The notes below the pieces were generated by a model. It saw only the letters and a list, made by a program, of their open reading frames with translations. It was not told the origin of the DNA and did no database searches. Of a stretch of DNA of 64,000 nucleotides, positions 37,201-50,035 are shown in pieces (the first letter of the stretch is position 1; each line of letters begins with the position of its first letter). A program made the position numbers and the translations under genes. Source of the stretch: Panopea generosa (lineage: Eukaryota > Mollusca > Bivalvia > Adapedonta > Hiatellidae); the NCBI GenBank assembly GCA_029582155.1, contig CM055899.1, positions 73,216,886 to 73,280,885 of the forward strand. The letters are read 5' to 3'.

Positions 37201-38985
37201 CAAATTTTACACCATTAACCTCATGTCTTTGAGCAAGGCGAGTTATATGGGAATATACCACATTCTACCACATTCACCTAATGTCTTTGATTAAGGCAAG
37301 TTATAAGGGAATCTACCACATTCTACCACATTCACCCAATGTTCTTGAGTATGGTAAATTATATGGGAATCTACCACGTTCTACAACATTCACCTAATGC
37401 CCTTTATCAAGGCAAGTTATAAGGGAATATATCACATTCTATCGCATTCACCTAATGTCCTTGCGTAAGAAGAATTATATGGGAATCTACAACATTCTAC
37501 CACATTCATAGAATGTCCTTGATCAAGGTAAGTAACAAGGGAATCTATCACATTCTTCTTCATTCATCGAATGTCCTTGAGCAAGACGAGTTATAAGGGA
37601 ATCTACCACATTCTACCACATTCACCTAATGTCCCTGATCAAGGAAAGTTAAAAGGGAAAATATCACATTTTACCACATTCACCTTATGTCCTTGATCAA
37701 GGCAAGTTATAAGGGAATTTATCAAATTCACCCACATTCATCTAATGTACTTAAGCAACGCCAATTATAAGGGAATTTATAAAATTCTACTACATTCATC
37801 TAATGTATTTGAGCAAGGCCAGTTATAAAGGAATCTATCACATTCTACCACATGTATCTAATGTACTTGAGCTAGGCAAGTTATAAGGGAATCAATCACA
37901 TTCTACCATATTCATCTAATACCCTTGAGAAAGGCAAGTTATAAGAGATCTATCACATTCTACCACATTCATGTAATGTCTATGAGCAAGACGAGTTTTA
38001 ACGGAATCTACCACATTCTACCGCATTCATATAATGTCCTTGAGCAGGACCAGTTATAAGATAATCTACCACATTCTACTACATTCACTTAATATCCTTG
38101 ATCAAGGCAAGTAATAAGGGAATATATCACATTTTACCACATTCACCTTATGTCCTTGAGGAAGGCAAGTTATAAAGAAATCTGTCACATTCTACCACAT
38201 TTATCTAATGTACTTAAGCTAGGCAAGTTATAAGGGAATCAACCACATTCTACCACATTCATCTAATGCCCTTCAGCAAGGCAAGTTATAAGGAAATCTA
38301 TCACATTCTACCACATTCATCTAATGTCTTTGAGCAAGACGAGTTTTAACGGAATCTACCACATTCTACCACATTCATCTAATGTCCTTGAGCAGGACGA
38401 GTTATAAGAGAATCTACCACATTCTACCACATTCACCTAATGTCCTTGATCAAGGCAAGTTATAAGGGAATCTTCCACATTCTACCCCATTCATCTAATG
38501 TCCTTGATCAAGGCAAGTTATCGGCGAATCTAACACATTCTACCACATTCACCTAATGTCCATGATCCAGGCAAGTTATAAGATAATCTATCACATTCTA
38601 GCACATTCACCTGATGTCCATAAGCTAGGCAAGTTATAAGAGAATATATCAAATTCTACCACATTCATCTAATGTACTTGATCAAGGCCAGTTATAAGGG
38701 ATTCTGTCACATTCTACAACATTCACCTTATGTCCTTGAGCTAGGCGAGTTATAAAGGAATCTATCACATTCTACCACATTTATCTAATGTACTTGATCT
38801 AGGCAAGTTATAAGGGAATCTATCACATTATACCACATTCACCTTATGTCCTTGTGCTAGGCCAGTTATATGAAAATACACCACATTATTACCCATTCAC
38901 CGAATATCCTTGAGCAAGATGAGTTATATGGGAATCTTTCACATTCTAACACATTCACCTAATGTACTTGAGGCAAGTTAGAAGG
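34211..38985. repeat. 58-bp tandem array, ~82 units
   Basis: Each unit contains ATCACATTCTACCACATTCA, CCTAATGTCCTTGATCAAGG and CAAGTTATAAGGGAATCT. The block CCTTGATCAAGG is a perfect 12-base palindrome in many units and is replaced by CCTTGAGCAAGG or CCTTGAGCTAGG in others. Unit length is nearly constant, with a few deletions (one near 34330). There are no unique spacers, so this is a minisatellite/satellite and not a CRISPR array. Confidence 0.96.
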
Positions 38986-39129
38986 GAATTGCAATATTGC
39001 TTATACAATTTAGAGTGAACTAATCTGTGAGATGGTGTCATACTGTGACTGTATGTACATGTATCAACTATTTATGCACGTTTAAAGGCAGTATGTAAAA
39101 ATAAATGAGTGAAACATCCTAATAAAATA

Positions 39130-39398
39130 TTGATTGATTGGTTGAACATTTAGCGTCATTTTAACCCATCGAGGGCTAACCATCAGTTAACCTAACCACT
39201 GTTTCCTGGGATTAACAAGTACTCGAGCACATCCCATCTACACAAGTAATTGATAACTTTCCAACTTTAATCAGTGGTGATAGACGAATGATAACGTATA
39301 GCAATCATCATGGAGACTATTGCTGGGCGGGGGATTCGAACTGACGACCCCTGGATTAATAGTCAGACGCGTAACCGACTGAGCTAATCGGGCCCGGC
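39130..39398 (-). mobile_element. SINE family C, with near-perfect 13-bp target duplication
   Basis: Flanks are TCCTAATAAAATA at 39117-39129 and TCCTAATAGAATA at 39399-39411. The 3' end on the minus strand has a tail of CAACCAATCAATCAAT after GACGCTAAATG, a simple-repeat tail typical of LINE-mobilised SINEs. The head has A box TTAGCTCAGTCGG and B box CAGTTCGAATCCCC. Confidence 0.92.
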
Positions 39399-39411
39399 TC
39401 CTAATAGAATA

Positions 39412-39984
39412 AATGTATTAATAAAAGTGTAATATTATTTTGTAATAATATAAACTGATTTAAATAATGCACTCTAAATGGAGATATTTAATATATTGAT
39501 TAGTCTGAACTAGATTTAACTGTAATTTAATTCTAAGATGTTCACAGAATGATGGAAAGGTACTTATAGACCAGCATCATACAACCAATATATTAACTGC
39601 AAAAATGTTATTTAATACCCGTGTATAATTGTGCAGTGTCACTGCCTGGGAATTCCCTGGTGTTTTATTTGGGGTATATAACTAAATTTTTAATATAAAG
39701 AGAGGTAATAATTTTAGACATTGTTTGGTCGAAATCAGTTTCTAACTGCCCTGCACTCAGATTTACCAGCATAGCATGTATCAACAATAGCAACCTTTAT
39801 CACAGCATGCTGTCAACGCTTTCTCTCCCTGGATACTGTCCAGAACTGACCAACTGACTCAACAGAACATTAGCATTGTACAAAGATAACAAAACCTGAT
39901 TAACTGACACCTCTTTAACATACATACAAGTGCCATAGTACAAAAATAACATGTTTTGTCAATATACAACATCCCCTACGAAAT

Positions 39985-39985
<1 letters not shown>
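39412..39985. other. Unique sequence, nothing recognised
   Basis: No supported feature. Confidence 0.4.

Positions 39986-39986
<1 letters not shown>

Positions 39987-40037
<51 letters not shown>
39987..40037. repeat. (AC)n microsatellite
   Basis: About 25 uninterrupted AC units. Confidence 0.98.
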
Positions 40038-40038
<1 letters not shown>

Positions 40039-41265
40039 TTTTCTTTCACTGTTAGAATAATATTATACACTAAAATGAAACACTTATACATAAAAGGCAG
40101 AAAACAACAAAATTAAATCAAGTGACATATTTTCTTGTTCTAATACATAGATAATCGTTTGTTTTGTTTTTTTAAAAAATGACCAATAATAGAATTGAAT
40201 GTAAACTGTAAAATCTTTTAATCATACGTAATTTGAAAATTGTATTTGATTCTTTACAAAATATCACCTTGTTCTACAGCTTAAGATCAGAATAAATCAT
40301 ATTGTAAATAAGTAAACAAAGTCTATAGAAACAATTTGTACTAAAAATTATAACTATTGATATGTTCACAGTAGACTTGATGTAAAAAAAAACATTGGAA
40401 AACTTTTCTAAGAAATCAAGTAATATAAGCAAATTAAAACACATTCATGTGCATAGTTATAAATGAAATAACATATACGGTACTTAACGTTTGATTTACT
40501 AACGTATTTCATCATAAATCACAGCACATTAACATCATATCATCTGGGCTGATAGGAGTTCTGGTGAGTTCAAAGATGTATTACACATTTATGAATACAA
40601 TCAGTTTAATATGTATGAGTGAAAATTGGGTATAGTTTGTTCTGCCAGATTCCAATGTGTTTGAACTTAATAAATAATGAGGTGAGTTCCCAGAAAACGT
40701 TTTCGGCTGGTTTCCAACAAAACTGTACATAAAGAACTTATACTATTATCAGTACGTTGTTATCCCAAAACATGCTTTGTTTTTGGGAATCCACCAACAC
40801 GGTTAACCATCATACCCAATATGTCTGGTACATTACACTTCCTGGTTGGCTGTCTAAGTGCAGGATACATGATTTCTTACCTAATGTCGGCTACTACAGA
40901 TTTTTACTAACATAATTGCAAAAAAAAATAATTTTACAAACGCATCAAACTGGCAAACGGTATGGATATGAATGTAATAAAGAGAGAAACAATCGCAACA
41001 TTAACATGATATAGCTATATGGATATTTACTTATAAAGAGAGAGAAAACCTCAATATTAACATGATATATATATATATAATACCTGGCTATATAAATACA
41101 TGATTTCAAACATTAGGTCAAGCCAGAGGCTAAAACTATCAGGGCTTTTTCATTATATCAAAAGTATTGTACTGTTTTAAAAAGTAAAATTAAATCTGAT
41201 TGGTTAAGTAAGGTATCCGCACCTCGCAATCAAGCACTAGCTAAAACTAAAAGTTGATGAAGTAA

Positions 41266-41305
<40 letters not shown>

Positions 41306-42476
41306 AAGGTAAAGTTTAATATGAGATATCATAGGTGAGAGAAAACAAAATGCCAGCTACCATACAATTTTATCGATGTTATTTTATAATTATTCTTATT
41401 TATAGTTATATCATTCATTTTAGAAAATTGAAACTTATATATCCTTACTGTCTGTGTTTTTGAAGAGAAGATTAAACAAAACAGAAACTATCACTTTTTT
41501 TGCATTATTCGCACAGTGCTGCAGAGTTAATTTTGACTTTATTAAGATTCTATCTTACTTAACCAAATAATTTCCCATTAAAAAGTTAGACTTTATAACG
41601 CATGCCAATTTAAATCAAAATAATCAATTTTTACTTAATTCCTGTACTTTCTGCGAATAAATAAACATAATCACCAGGGTTGCATTTCACTAAAAAATTT
41701 TGATAAAAAACAGTCGTAAAACGTAAAGTAAGAAATATTCATAGTATTGTGCCTAGTCATCCTCATGAATTTAATATTGTATTTTCAGAAAACATATCAT
41801 TTTCTTAATTATTCAACCCGTAGATGGGTTTAATATCTAAAATTTTATGAACAATATACTTTACCTTTAAAACCTATTTTTATCGTAAGTTTATTCGTGA
41901 AATGCAACAAATGTGATTTGTTCAAATGGTTTTTGTTTGCATTTACACAGTCCACAATGCACTGTTGTGCTTTGAAAAATATTACTTTTGAATTCTAACC
42001 AAATTATGTTTCACTATGTTTATGAACATAATATATCATAATGTGTATGTTAAATGGAATTAATAAAAAATTAGTGGACTTTTGTGAACTTAACATACAC
42101 TTTGAATAAATAAAAACATGTGTGTTGAATAACTTGTGGTAGAATGCACGAACTGATTAGTAACACAAACGACAAATGCAATTATATCCCTATAGCTGAT
42201 ATTACAGTATCAACAACACCATATTTCGTAATTATTTGATTGAACCCTGAAGCAACTGATAATGTATCCTGTTTTGCTAACGGAGCTGTTAATATATCAA
42301 CCATTATCAATACATAGCTAAACTTTCATTGTGTAATAGGTAATGGCCCATACAAGTCTACTTGCTCACCCTGAAAGATGAGGTCGGGGTTCAATAGCCA
42401 TTTATACATGTACTTGATTTTGAATTATGTCTAGTTTGTTATCACTTCTGATATTGTAGACATGATCTAACCCAAT
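40038..42476. other. Unique AT-rich sequence with one open frame of unclear meaning
   Basis: A 74-codon stop-to-stop frame (40685-40910, plus) includes MSGTLHFLVGCLSAGYMISY. Its length is within chance expectation at this base composition. A minus-strand donor (CATTAG|GTAAGAAAT) overlaps it at ~40880. A ~60-bp direct duplication (CAACATTAACATGATAT) lies at 40998-41075. Confidence 0.4.
41268..41302. repeat. (TA)n microsatellite
   Basis: Seventeen TA units. Confidence 0.97.
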
Positions 42477-42489
42477 CCGATTTTAACAA

Positions 42490-42683
42490 TTGTATGGTGT
42501 TTAGCGTCGCTTTCAAAAAATGTTCAGTCATATCGCGACGGTGTCTACTTGTGACAGTATTCTAAGCGCTGTCACACTGGAGTATCATGGCGCAGACACA
42601 TGGTATGATACCCAACCCAGTCACATTATACTCACACCGGGCCGATCAGACCTAGAACTCTCCTCTAAATGCTGAGCGTCAAG
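42490..42683 (-). mobile_element. SINE family A, 5'-truncated, with 13-bp target duplication
   Basis: CCGATTTTAACAA flanks it at 42477-42489 and 42684-42696. The minus strand runs from TTGACGCTCAGCATTTAG to GACGCTAAACACCATAC, as in the 56.8 kb copy. The tRNA head is missing, as expected for incomplete reverse transcription. Confidence 0.92.
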
Positions 42684-43725
42684 CCGATTTTAACAAATCT
42701 ACTCTCTAAATAAGGTTATACTCTTTTAACCCTTTTTAAATTAATATGAAATCATGGATGGCCTGTAATAATGAGTATAGTTATATGATGCTTATAATCA
42801 CCATCTTATCAATGTATCTGGAAATATTTGCTGGTTTTGAGGTAGCAATTTGGTTCTGATACGCTTTAATAGAACAGAAGTTCATCAACTAAAATGTAAT
42901 GACTAACCCCTTATAAAACTCATCTTGCCTTCTAATGAATTTTAGGCAAAACGTTGTCAGATAAATAACCAATCATGCTTTACAATTCAAGATTTTGCTC
43001 TGTAAATACCCAGTTTTGAAATAAGCTTTGAAAATAATTCATTTCTTCTATTGGATCCTTAGTAAAACTAGACTGATCAATTGAGCTTTAATGAGCATAT
43101 AATATATCAGTTTTAACAGAGCAATTATCTTTTTGGAAAGTACCATTTACACTTTGGTTGCTCTGTGTGAGTGAATTATGATTTCTGCGATACGTAAACG
43201 CTGTTTTCTATTTATTTTTAAGAACAGCTGGTTTCCTAGTCATATTTACATTGGTGGTCTTCGATAAAACATCTATCTTAGTATCTCAGTCGTCTAATCA
43301 TGTATAATGTTGATTATACTATGAAAAAAGGTGATTATTTTTAAAATATGTAACCAATTTCATAAAAAATTGAATCAGGTGATTTAATTGTAACAACCAT
43401 TGAAATTCTAGCCAAAAAAACTGAGCGCATAGGCCTAATTTGGAAGTCCTTTGTCTTTGGCCCATTTATATCAATATCGTTATGGCAATACGGACTTAGT
43501 GAATATATAATTAAACCATTTAGGCATTTTGAATAAAAGTCTTTTGTTTTGTCAATTCTTACATTTTGAAAAATCCTGATACACTTCCGTTTAACAGTGT
43601 TATGTTAAAAATGTAGTGTATTATGGTATATTTTTTTAAATAGGCGTGTAAATGATTAAAAGTGCAAATAGAATACTTTTTCACATATTTTTTATTTAAT
43701 ATGCAAAAATTGATATTTTAATTCA

Positions 43726-43747
43726 TGTGTGTGTGTGTGTGTGTGTG
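43726..43747. repeat. (TG)n microsatellite
   Basis: Eleven TG units. Confidence 0.97.
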
Positions 43748-43864
43748 GATGAAAATCCTACAAACAAATTGTTTAATGCAGTACCAGCGGTATAGAATAT
43801 TATAAATTTCTTTATGGATGAAAAATTGTTACACACTGAATGTTAAATATATACGTTGTTGTTA

Positions 43865-44097
43865 ATCGGGTTAGTTGTTAGTTGTTGATTTCACTTTCAT
43901 TGTTAAACAAGTTCTTACAACTTAGATAAATCACGCTCGAATTTGTCCGTAACAGAATCAGTTCTAAGCACATGTAAATATAGTGTCTTCCTTAACGACA
44001 CTACACATACATGTAGCCTGTGAGCGGGATCGAACCTATGACCCTCCGATCAGGGTTTGAAGTTCTTCCACTGCACCACACGCTCCACAAAAATATG
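43865..44097 (-). mobile_element. SINE family D, head present
   Basis: The minus strand has A box GTGTGGTGCAGTGG and B box CATAGGTTCGATCCC. The body has CTACATGTATGTGTAGTGTC, ACACTATATTTACATG and GCTTAGAACTG, and the 3' end has AACTTGTTTAACAATGAAAG. The 3' half matches the nested copy at 12720-12880. Confidence 0.85.
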
Positions 44098-44365
44098 GAA
44101 TATATATCATATTAATTTCAGAAGACTATATTGATAAATACAAATACAAATTTCAAATACAATAATAAAGTGCACAGTTTTACAAACCTACCATGGAATT
44201 TTGAATTGACACATAACTGACATCTTGAATATTGTTGTTTTACTTTAGACATGCAATAATGTAATGTGATTGCCAGTAGTGGGGGGCGGGCATAATAATC
44301 CAACTGTATGATTCAGAAAAAGTTCAAAGGTTAGTACAATTAGCTTAGTATATAATGTTTTGTTT

Positions 44366-44545
44366 TAGCTCGATTACGATGAAAGCTCTGAGCTTATATG
44401 AACCGCTTTCCAGTCCACTTCATGGGTAGCACCAGTACTGAATGTTGTTTTATGAAAGGCGTCGGGTCGAGCTGGGAATTGAACCCACAACTTCTGGCGT
44501 GAGCAGCCAACACTATATCAATTAGACTACCACCCCGCTGATGCA
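44366..44545 (-). mobile_element. tRNA-derived SINE, family F
   Basis: Minus strand: GGGGTGGTAGTCTAATTG (A box), GTTGTGGGTTCAATTCCC (B box), then GTCGACC-like sequence, ACATTCAGTACTGG, TACCCATGAAG, GGAAAGCGGTT. A decayed second copy is at 52590-52735. Confidence 0.8.
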
Positions 44546-45599
44546 ATTAATACACTTGCATCAGTCCAATTATTAGATTGATAAACAATATATATATAAA
44601 TAATGATTAATAATAAGTTGAAACATGTGTTGTATGGAATATACAATTCATAACGACTGTGGCAAGTGTAAACATTTGTCTTTCTTGAAACATAAAATAT
44701 ACCCGATTATTTATATGTTCTTTTGCCTTAAATACAAATAGGGTGTGTTATGCTGTGCATACAGAAATGTATATGATAGAGAAACCTTAATAGTATAACT
44801 GATGTAAAGATACTCAATCCAGCCAATTAAATGAACTATGATGATAGCAAATAGGATGTTCAAGCATTCAGTGGCGGGAGGGAGTAAATGTTAGGTAGCC
44901 AATGAGGCCTCCAAACATATTATATAATGAAATGGTGAAATGAAGGTCAGCACATTCAATGAGTCAGTGCATAAATAGTATCCACAGAATAATAGAAAGT
45001 GAAACTACTTGAACAACAATATGGCAGATAATGTTATAGAATATTTGCTAATGGCAACCTCTTCAAATGTATTAAACATTTTACATTGTAGGGGAATATC
45101 ATATTGATATTAATAGTATTCGGGAGCCAAGTGGGGAATATATTTATGGTGAGAGTTTGCGAAGAATGTTCTTGTAGTTGATGGAACCCATCTTCTTCAG
45201 GCTATAAGGTGAACAAAGGAAATAGCTTGAAGCTATGTTGTTAACAGTGTCCTTTGCCATATTTACACACAATTGACAAGAGACGAAGCTTTAATGCTTG
45301 GCGCAAACAACAATATGCACAATAAAAATATTAATGTCATGACTGAAGGTATGCCTATTTAGATGGATATTGATTGAGCCTACCAACGAAAACCAGCTTA
45401 TTGCGATATCAAACAATGATCGGACACGGCTGTATACCATTTTTGGTGTAAAATCAGTAAGTAATAATATACATACATTATTTTAATATATTTATCCTAG
45501 ATTTAATAAAACATAATACTTTTTCAACATCACTATAAGCATACCCAGTATAGTGTGCAAACTATTTTTTTTTAATTTTTGAAAACTTTTACCAACTAT

Positions 45600-46811
45600 A
45601 TGAAATCAATAAAATTTAAATTTTATAAAATATCTGTACTCTTTGTTACATGTATTTTAATAGATAGTATTTTCACTATACATAATTTATTTATAGTTCC
45701 CCATGAAAATTATGCAACAGAAGAAGTTACGCAACTCTGTGAAGAAACTAGTGAAGGTAAACATATTTGTTACTAATACGAAATTAATGAGAATAAAGAA
45801 TAAATTTTATCGTGTAAACAGGAAAATACTTTGAAATAAAATTTAACGTAATTCAACATAAATAGAACTTAATATTCATACTATACATTTCCGACTAAAT
45901 ACAGCACCATGAGTATGATTACCCTCCCAGTTTGATATTATATCATTGCAAGAGGGTCACAATGAGTATAAATCGCCCACCTGTAGTGCAGTATACCATA
46001 CTAAAGAAGGCTGATACTACTTCAGACATTAACAAGATTACATTATAGATATATAATTACTGTATTTCGCAAAATTCAAATAGTACAAATAAGGATGATT
46101 GAAGTGTCGTAACACGGCCATTGATCGTCCGATTTGAACAGTACAAAACTTTCTCCATAGTATCATGAAATAATGCTGCACACAAAGGCAAATAAAGCAA
46201 AATTTTATGATCAAGAGCCACAATACATACATAGCTCTCCGAATTGACTTGTTCAAACCTTGTCCGAGGTCTTATGGTATACAACTACAATGAAAATGAA
46301 ACATGTTCAGGTGATGGGGAACGCATTTGATTTTGTTGTGATTCGTAACCTAAACATTATTTATCATATTTGGCCTGTTAAAGTGTTGTTTTTTTCTGAG
46401 ATATTATATTTTATATATATTCACATACTTTTTAACAATTCAAGGTATTTATATAACTCTGACATAAAATATTTGATTAAGTCAGTTCAATACGTTTCCT
46501 TGATACTGTAATTATAATAACTTTGCAAGTTTAAAATGCGAGGGCTAGAGTGCACATAACCAAATGTTAACAGACAGAACAATGCGATCTGAATAGCTCA
46601 CTTGAGCTTTGTATAATACAGAAACAGTTACATGATGCTAAACGTCCATATAGTGTTATGCATTTATGCCACTGTTAACCTAACATTCACATTACTTTTT
46701 TCAGAGTTTACTTTGAAAGAATATCCATATTTTGTCGATATGGACATGTGGATATCAGTGCGTCCCCCAACAGACACAGACGGAGTTAAGTGGATAGAGG
46801 AAGTAACTTAG
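45600..46811 (+). CDS. Candidate two-exon gene for a small membrane-anchored protein
   Basis: Exon 1 (45600-45756) starts at an ATG with an in-frame stop just upstream. It reads MKSIKFKFYKISVLFVTCIL and then IDSIFTIHNLFIV, a basic N-terminus and one hydrophobic segment (about residues 10-33) like a type II signal anchor. It ends at the donor GAAG|GTAAAC, phase 1. Exon 2 starts at 46705 after CATTACTTTTTTCAG, with a branch-point-like CTAAC upstream. It continues in frame as EFTLKEYPYFVDMDMWISV then RPPTDTDGVKWIEEVT to TAG at 46809. The total is 87 residues. An alternative donor (GAA|GTAACT at 46803) would remove the stop, so this could be the start of a longer gene such as a Golgi enzyme. That is speculation. 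AATAAA lies at about 46943. The family is not recognised. Confidence 0.4.
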
Positions 46812-48419
46812 ACCAAAAAGAAGATGATTAATTTTAAATGGCTATTCAATAGAGAGGGGATATATGTTGACTGGTAGTGGTGTAATGACCAAAAGGTGGA
46901 AAGTGCAATGTACCAGATATAATGGCATCATTTAATTATTCTAATAAAAAGGTTGTACCAAAAGAACTAAAATTAAGATTAAATAGAATATGGCTTTATT
47001 AAATGATTTTACAAAGAGTATCGTTATTTTGAAGTATATACACGTTGTCTATCCCGTTTCTACAACTGATAAAGGGGATTGGGCTAGCTAAATGCTAGTC
47101 ATAAGCTCATTTTTCCAAAGAACCAAATGGATTTTACGATCGCTTTTCACAAGTCCATTTCAAAATATATATGACTTTTAATACTCTGAGACTCGTGTGA
47201 TGTACCCAACGTAATGTTAAATCAGCGTTGGATAATATTATAGCAATGTCCTAATTGATGATGTAATATAAACAAGCACTTAACATAGTTCATAATGAAT
47301 ACTTATCCCTCTTCACATTTGCAGTTATTTTGTTCAAATGACCTGGCTATAAACGTTTGTAATTTTATTGATAGACAAGGAACTGTTTGAATATGATTTA
47401 AACTATGTTGTATTTTGTTATATCCAATAGTACAAATGATATATCTGAATGTAATGCATAACATGTCTTTTAACTATAGTATGAAATAAAATTGTTATAT
47501 ATTACATTGTTTATTTCGTAAATTATTCCTTGAAGAATTACATTCTTTCTTTAAATCTGCTATTCTATACATGTATAAATTTTGATTGCAAAGCAGACTG
47601 CACTTAAAAGTACCCAATTCTCCAAAGTCTTTGTACCATTTTAAATTTCAACCACCAATATGGTGGTCCATTTATTCAACATGTTATAGGTGTATGAGGA
47701 CCAGGATGTAATACAAAAGAAGTATATATGATTATGTTGTAATAGAGTAAAACATGTTTTCATTTCATTTATCATTCAAATAAACTTTTGTTTTTTCTTC
47801 TTTTCTCCCTTTTTTCTTATGTGTCGTGTTATCTAAAACAATATTTCTGAAGTTATAATTTTTTAATCACATAATTTAGATATGTATTATACTAAAGCAT
47901 AAGACAAAATAAATATTTTGTATCGGTTGTTTCCAGTTTACATTCTTTTCTTATACATATATGGAGAGACAAACAGTTTTTTATTTATTATATTTATAAA
48001 TGGTACCTATGTATCGTACATGTATGAAACATGACACAAAGATTTTTGCAAAATGTGTTTCATTGCAAGATGGATTAACATACAAGGAAAGCTCGGCATT
48101 ATTGTGATTTTGAAAAAATCTATTTGAGTTCCAATCAAGTGTATATATGTTGTTTTAGATATATTCTTTTTTTTCATTTTTTCCCCTACTTCAAAGTTTA
48201 ATTAATTATTGTGTATGATATATAAACTGAAATATGAGCATAAATCAAATATATTAATATAATATTCTATTTGCACTTAACTCCATCGAACCAGTAACTC
48301 TGGTCATTATGGCATTTGTTCTTAATTTTAGCAGATAGATTGATATCAAAATAAATAGATAGTATCAAAACAAAAACCTCCAAATCAATTTATATTATCT
48401 GTTGATATCATTTGTAACC
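46812..48419. other. Unique AT-rich sequence, possible 3' UTR or intron
   Basis: No repeat copy or motif was identified. If the gene at 45.6 kb continues, a further exon could lie here, but none could be supported. Confidence 0.35.
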
Positions 48420-48724
48420 AATATTGTTTCAGTATGATCTATTCATTAGAAGCTACTTTATATTCATTTAAATCAAACAGCTTTATTTGATCCATGCATC
48501 GTGCATTTGGATTTTTTGTTTGATTTATATTATCATATTACAGGGAAAGTATCCTACTAATTTTGTGCTAGGATAGTATTTGTTCATATTTTCGTTTATA
48601 TATTAAAAGGTCGTCGTACATTTTTGCTGCATTCCGTCCCTTGTTAACCTACTTAAGCAGCTTGAGAAACAAAAATCAAATTAAAGAGCTCACAAAATTA
48701 TCTTACAGATAAATGTGATGCTAC

Positions 48725-48913
48725 TGACTGAATTCAGCCAAGCATATTTTACAGAAGAACGATATGAAATGTATAAAATACTTTCCGTAGTTTTCATGAT
48801 GTATTGTGAGATGCCCAATACTGACTGAATTCAGCCAGCAAGCAAAATGGTTTCCTTCAAAAGCAGAAGTTGCAAACTGACTTCTAAATATAAAGTTTGG
48901 CTGAATTCAGCCA
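48725..48913. repeat. Phased palindromes TGGCTGAATTCAGCCA (three sites)
   Basis: Sites at 48725, 48822 and 48898, spaced 97 and 76. The last is perfect, and the others have TGACTG in one arm. They correspond to the last three sites of copy 1 in reverse order. Confidence 0.9.
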
Positions 48914-49138
48914 GTGAAGAGCTGGAATGGCAAATATCGATTTTATACGCGAGAACAGAAGTTACAAATATCAATAGTTTTGACCTTTTCAGAAAAGGGT
49001 CAATCTGAATCAGAACGTGTTAAACATAAATCACACCCATGGAAGGCAAAATAAAAATATTCTAATATCAAAAGTGAGGGTCCAATGTAACTTGTCACAC
49101 TAAAACACCAAACCATTCACTTTCTCCTATTTTTACTT

Positions 49139-49531
49139 TTAAGACCTTGCCTTCGTTTTCAGTCGATTCTGGCTAGAAAACCCTGTTTCGCAGACTACAC
49201 TTGTAAGAGGTGCTGTCATAATGTACTTTGCTAAAACACAAAAATCTGGGAACAAGTCCTGGTAAAGCTCAATCAACTCTTGACACACACATTTCAACGA
49301 CTTCACACGAAAGTTCCTGAGGACAATTTTAAACTGAAAGTAGTCCTCCTCCCTTCTCTCACTGCCAACAAGTCAACACACTTCAGTTTTCCATTCCTCC
49401 TTAAACTTCCTCACAACTTTTGGTGATTTAGAAATACATGTATCAGTTTTAATTTTCTTTGGAGTCAGAACAATCTCCTCAACAGCAGGTCGTTTCGGAG
49501 GCAGAAAGGAAAACATACTCGTTTGCGCCAT
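49139..49531 (-). pseudogene. hAT transposase-like (ZNF862-type) remnant: N-terminus fused to C-terminal dimerisation region
   Basis: From ATG 49531 the frame reads MAQTSMFSFLPPKRPAVEEI, a lysine-rich linker, then VVRKFKEEWKTEV. In ZNF862/KIAA1586-like proteins the RKF..W..EF segment leads into a zinc finger. Here a TGA (49373-49375) follows, and the same frame continues with QELIELYQDLFPDFCVLAKY, IMTAPLTSVVCETGFSSQNR and LKTKARS to TAA (49139). The P-x-T/S-S-V-x-C-E-x-G-F-S-x-Q-N-x-I/L-K-T-K pattern is the hAT C-terminal dimerisation motif. Family members are usually several hundred residues long. This is ~130 codons, so the zinc finger and RNase H-like core were deleted and one stop remains. 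The longer in-frame start at 49561 is less likely. Confidence 0.75.
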
Positions 49532-49994
49532 TGTAGTTAATACCAGTATACAATAAAACACAATAATTCATAAAAAAAACTTATACATCTAGTATCCAAA
49601 TAAAAAATCACTGATGAAGCGTTATGTCCGTTGAATTTTAACTGAATAATGAATCAATGATACCACCATTACTGTTTGTAGATTTGATGACGCAAACAGA
49701 TTAACTCATTTTTTTTTTCTTTAATTTACCAAAAACCAAACAATAAAATCGGACAAAAAAATCAAACGGCTAATAACCTATTGATATAATGCTATTCGTC
49801 GCAAAATTTCGGCAGTTTGGAAACTAGCAAGTATGTCGGTAATCGAATACAATATTTATTCAATCAAGTTGTCTTTTAATTAATTCACTTAAACCAATAA
49901 TCGGCGATCCAATTATCTACCAGTCGGCCCTGATCAGGCGAGACCTCCAATTATGTTTGTCAAAAGACAACTCTGCTCTACCTAACTCCGCCTA

Positions 49995-50035
49995 GTTTAT
50001 TTATATGCGCGCTGTGATTGACTGACCTATTTACC
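49995..50035 (-). promoter_or_regulatory. Putative promoter of the hAT-related element
   Basis: Minus strand: GTCAATCACAGCGCGCATATAAATAAACTAGGCGG. The TATA box ATATAAATA is preceded by CG-rich sequence and a CAAT-like AGTCAATCA, about 470 bases upstream of the remnant's ATG. Confidence 0.4.

Noticed and set aside
34211..38985. CRISPR array
   Set aside because: The regular 58-bp period has no unique spacers; the whole unit is repeated, and the context is eukaryotic. The same applies to 61605-63120.
40685..40910. 74-codon stop-to-stop frame with MSGTLHFLVGCLSAG
   Set aside because: At ~33% GC, dozens of stop-free runs of this length are expected in 64 kb over six frames; there is no supporting splice or family signal.
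42355..42405. Another tRNA-like head (GGGGTTCAATAGCC)
   Set aside because: Only a weak B box, with no A box at the right distance.
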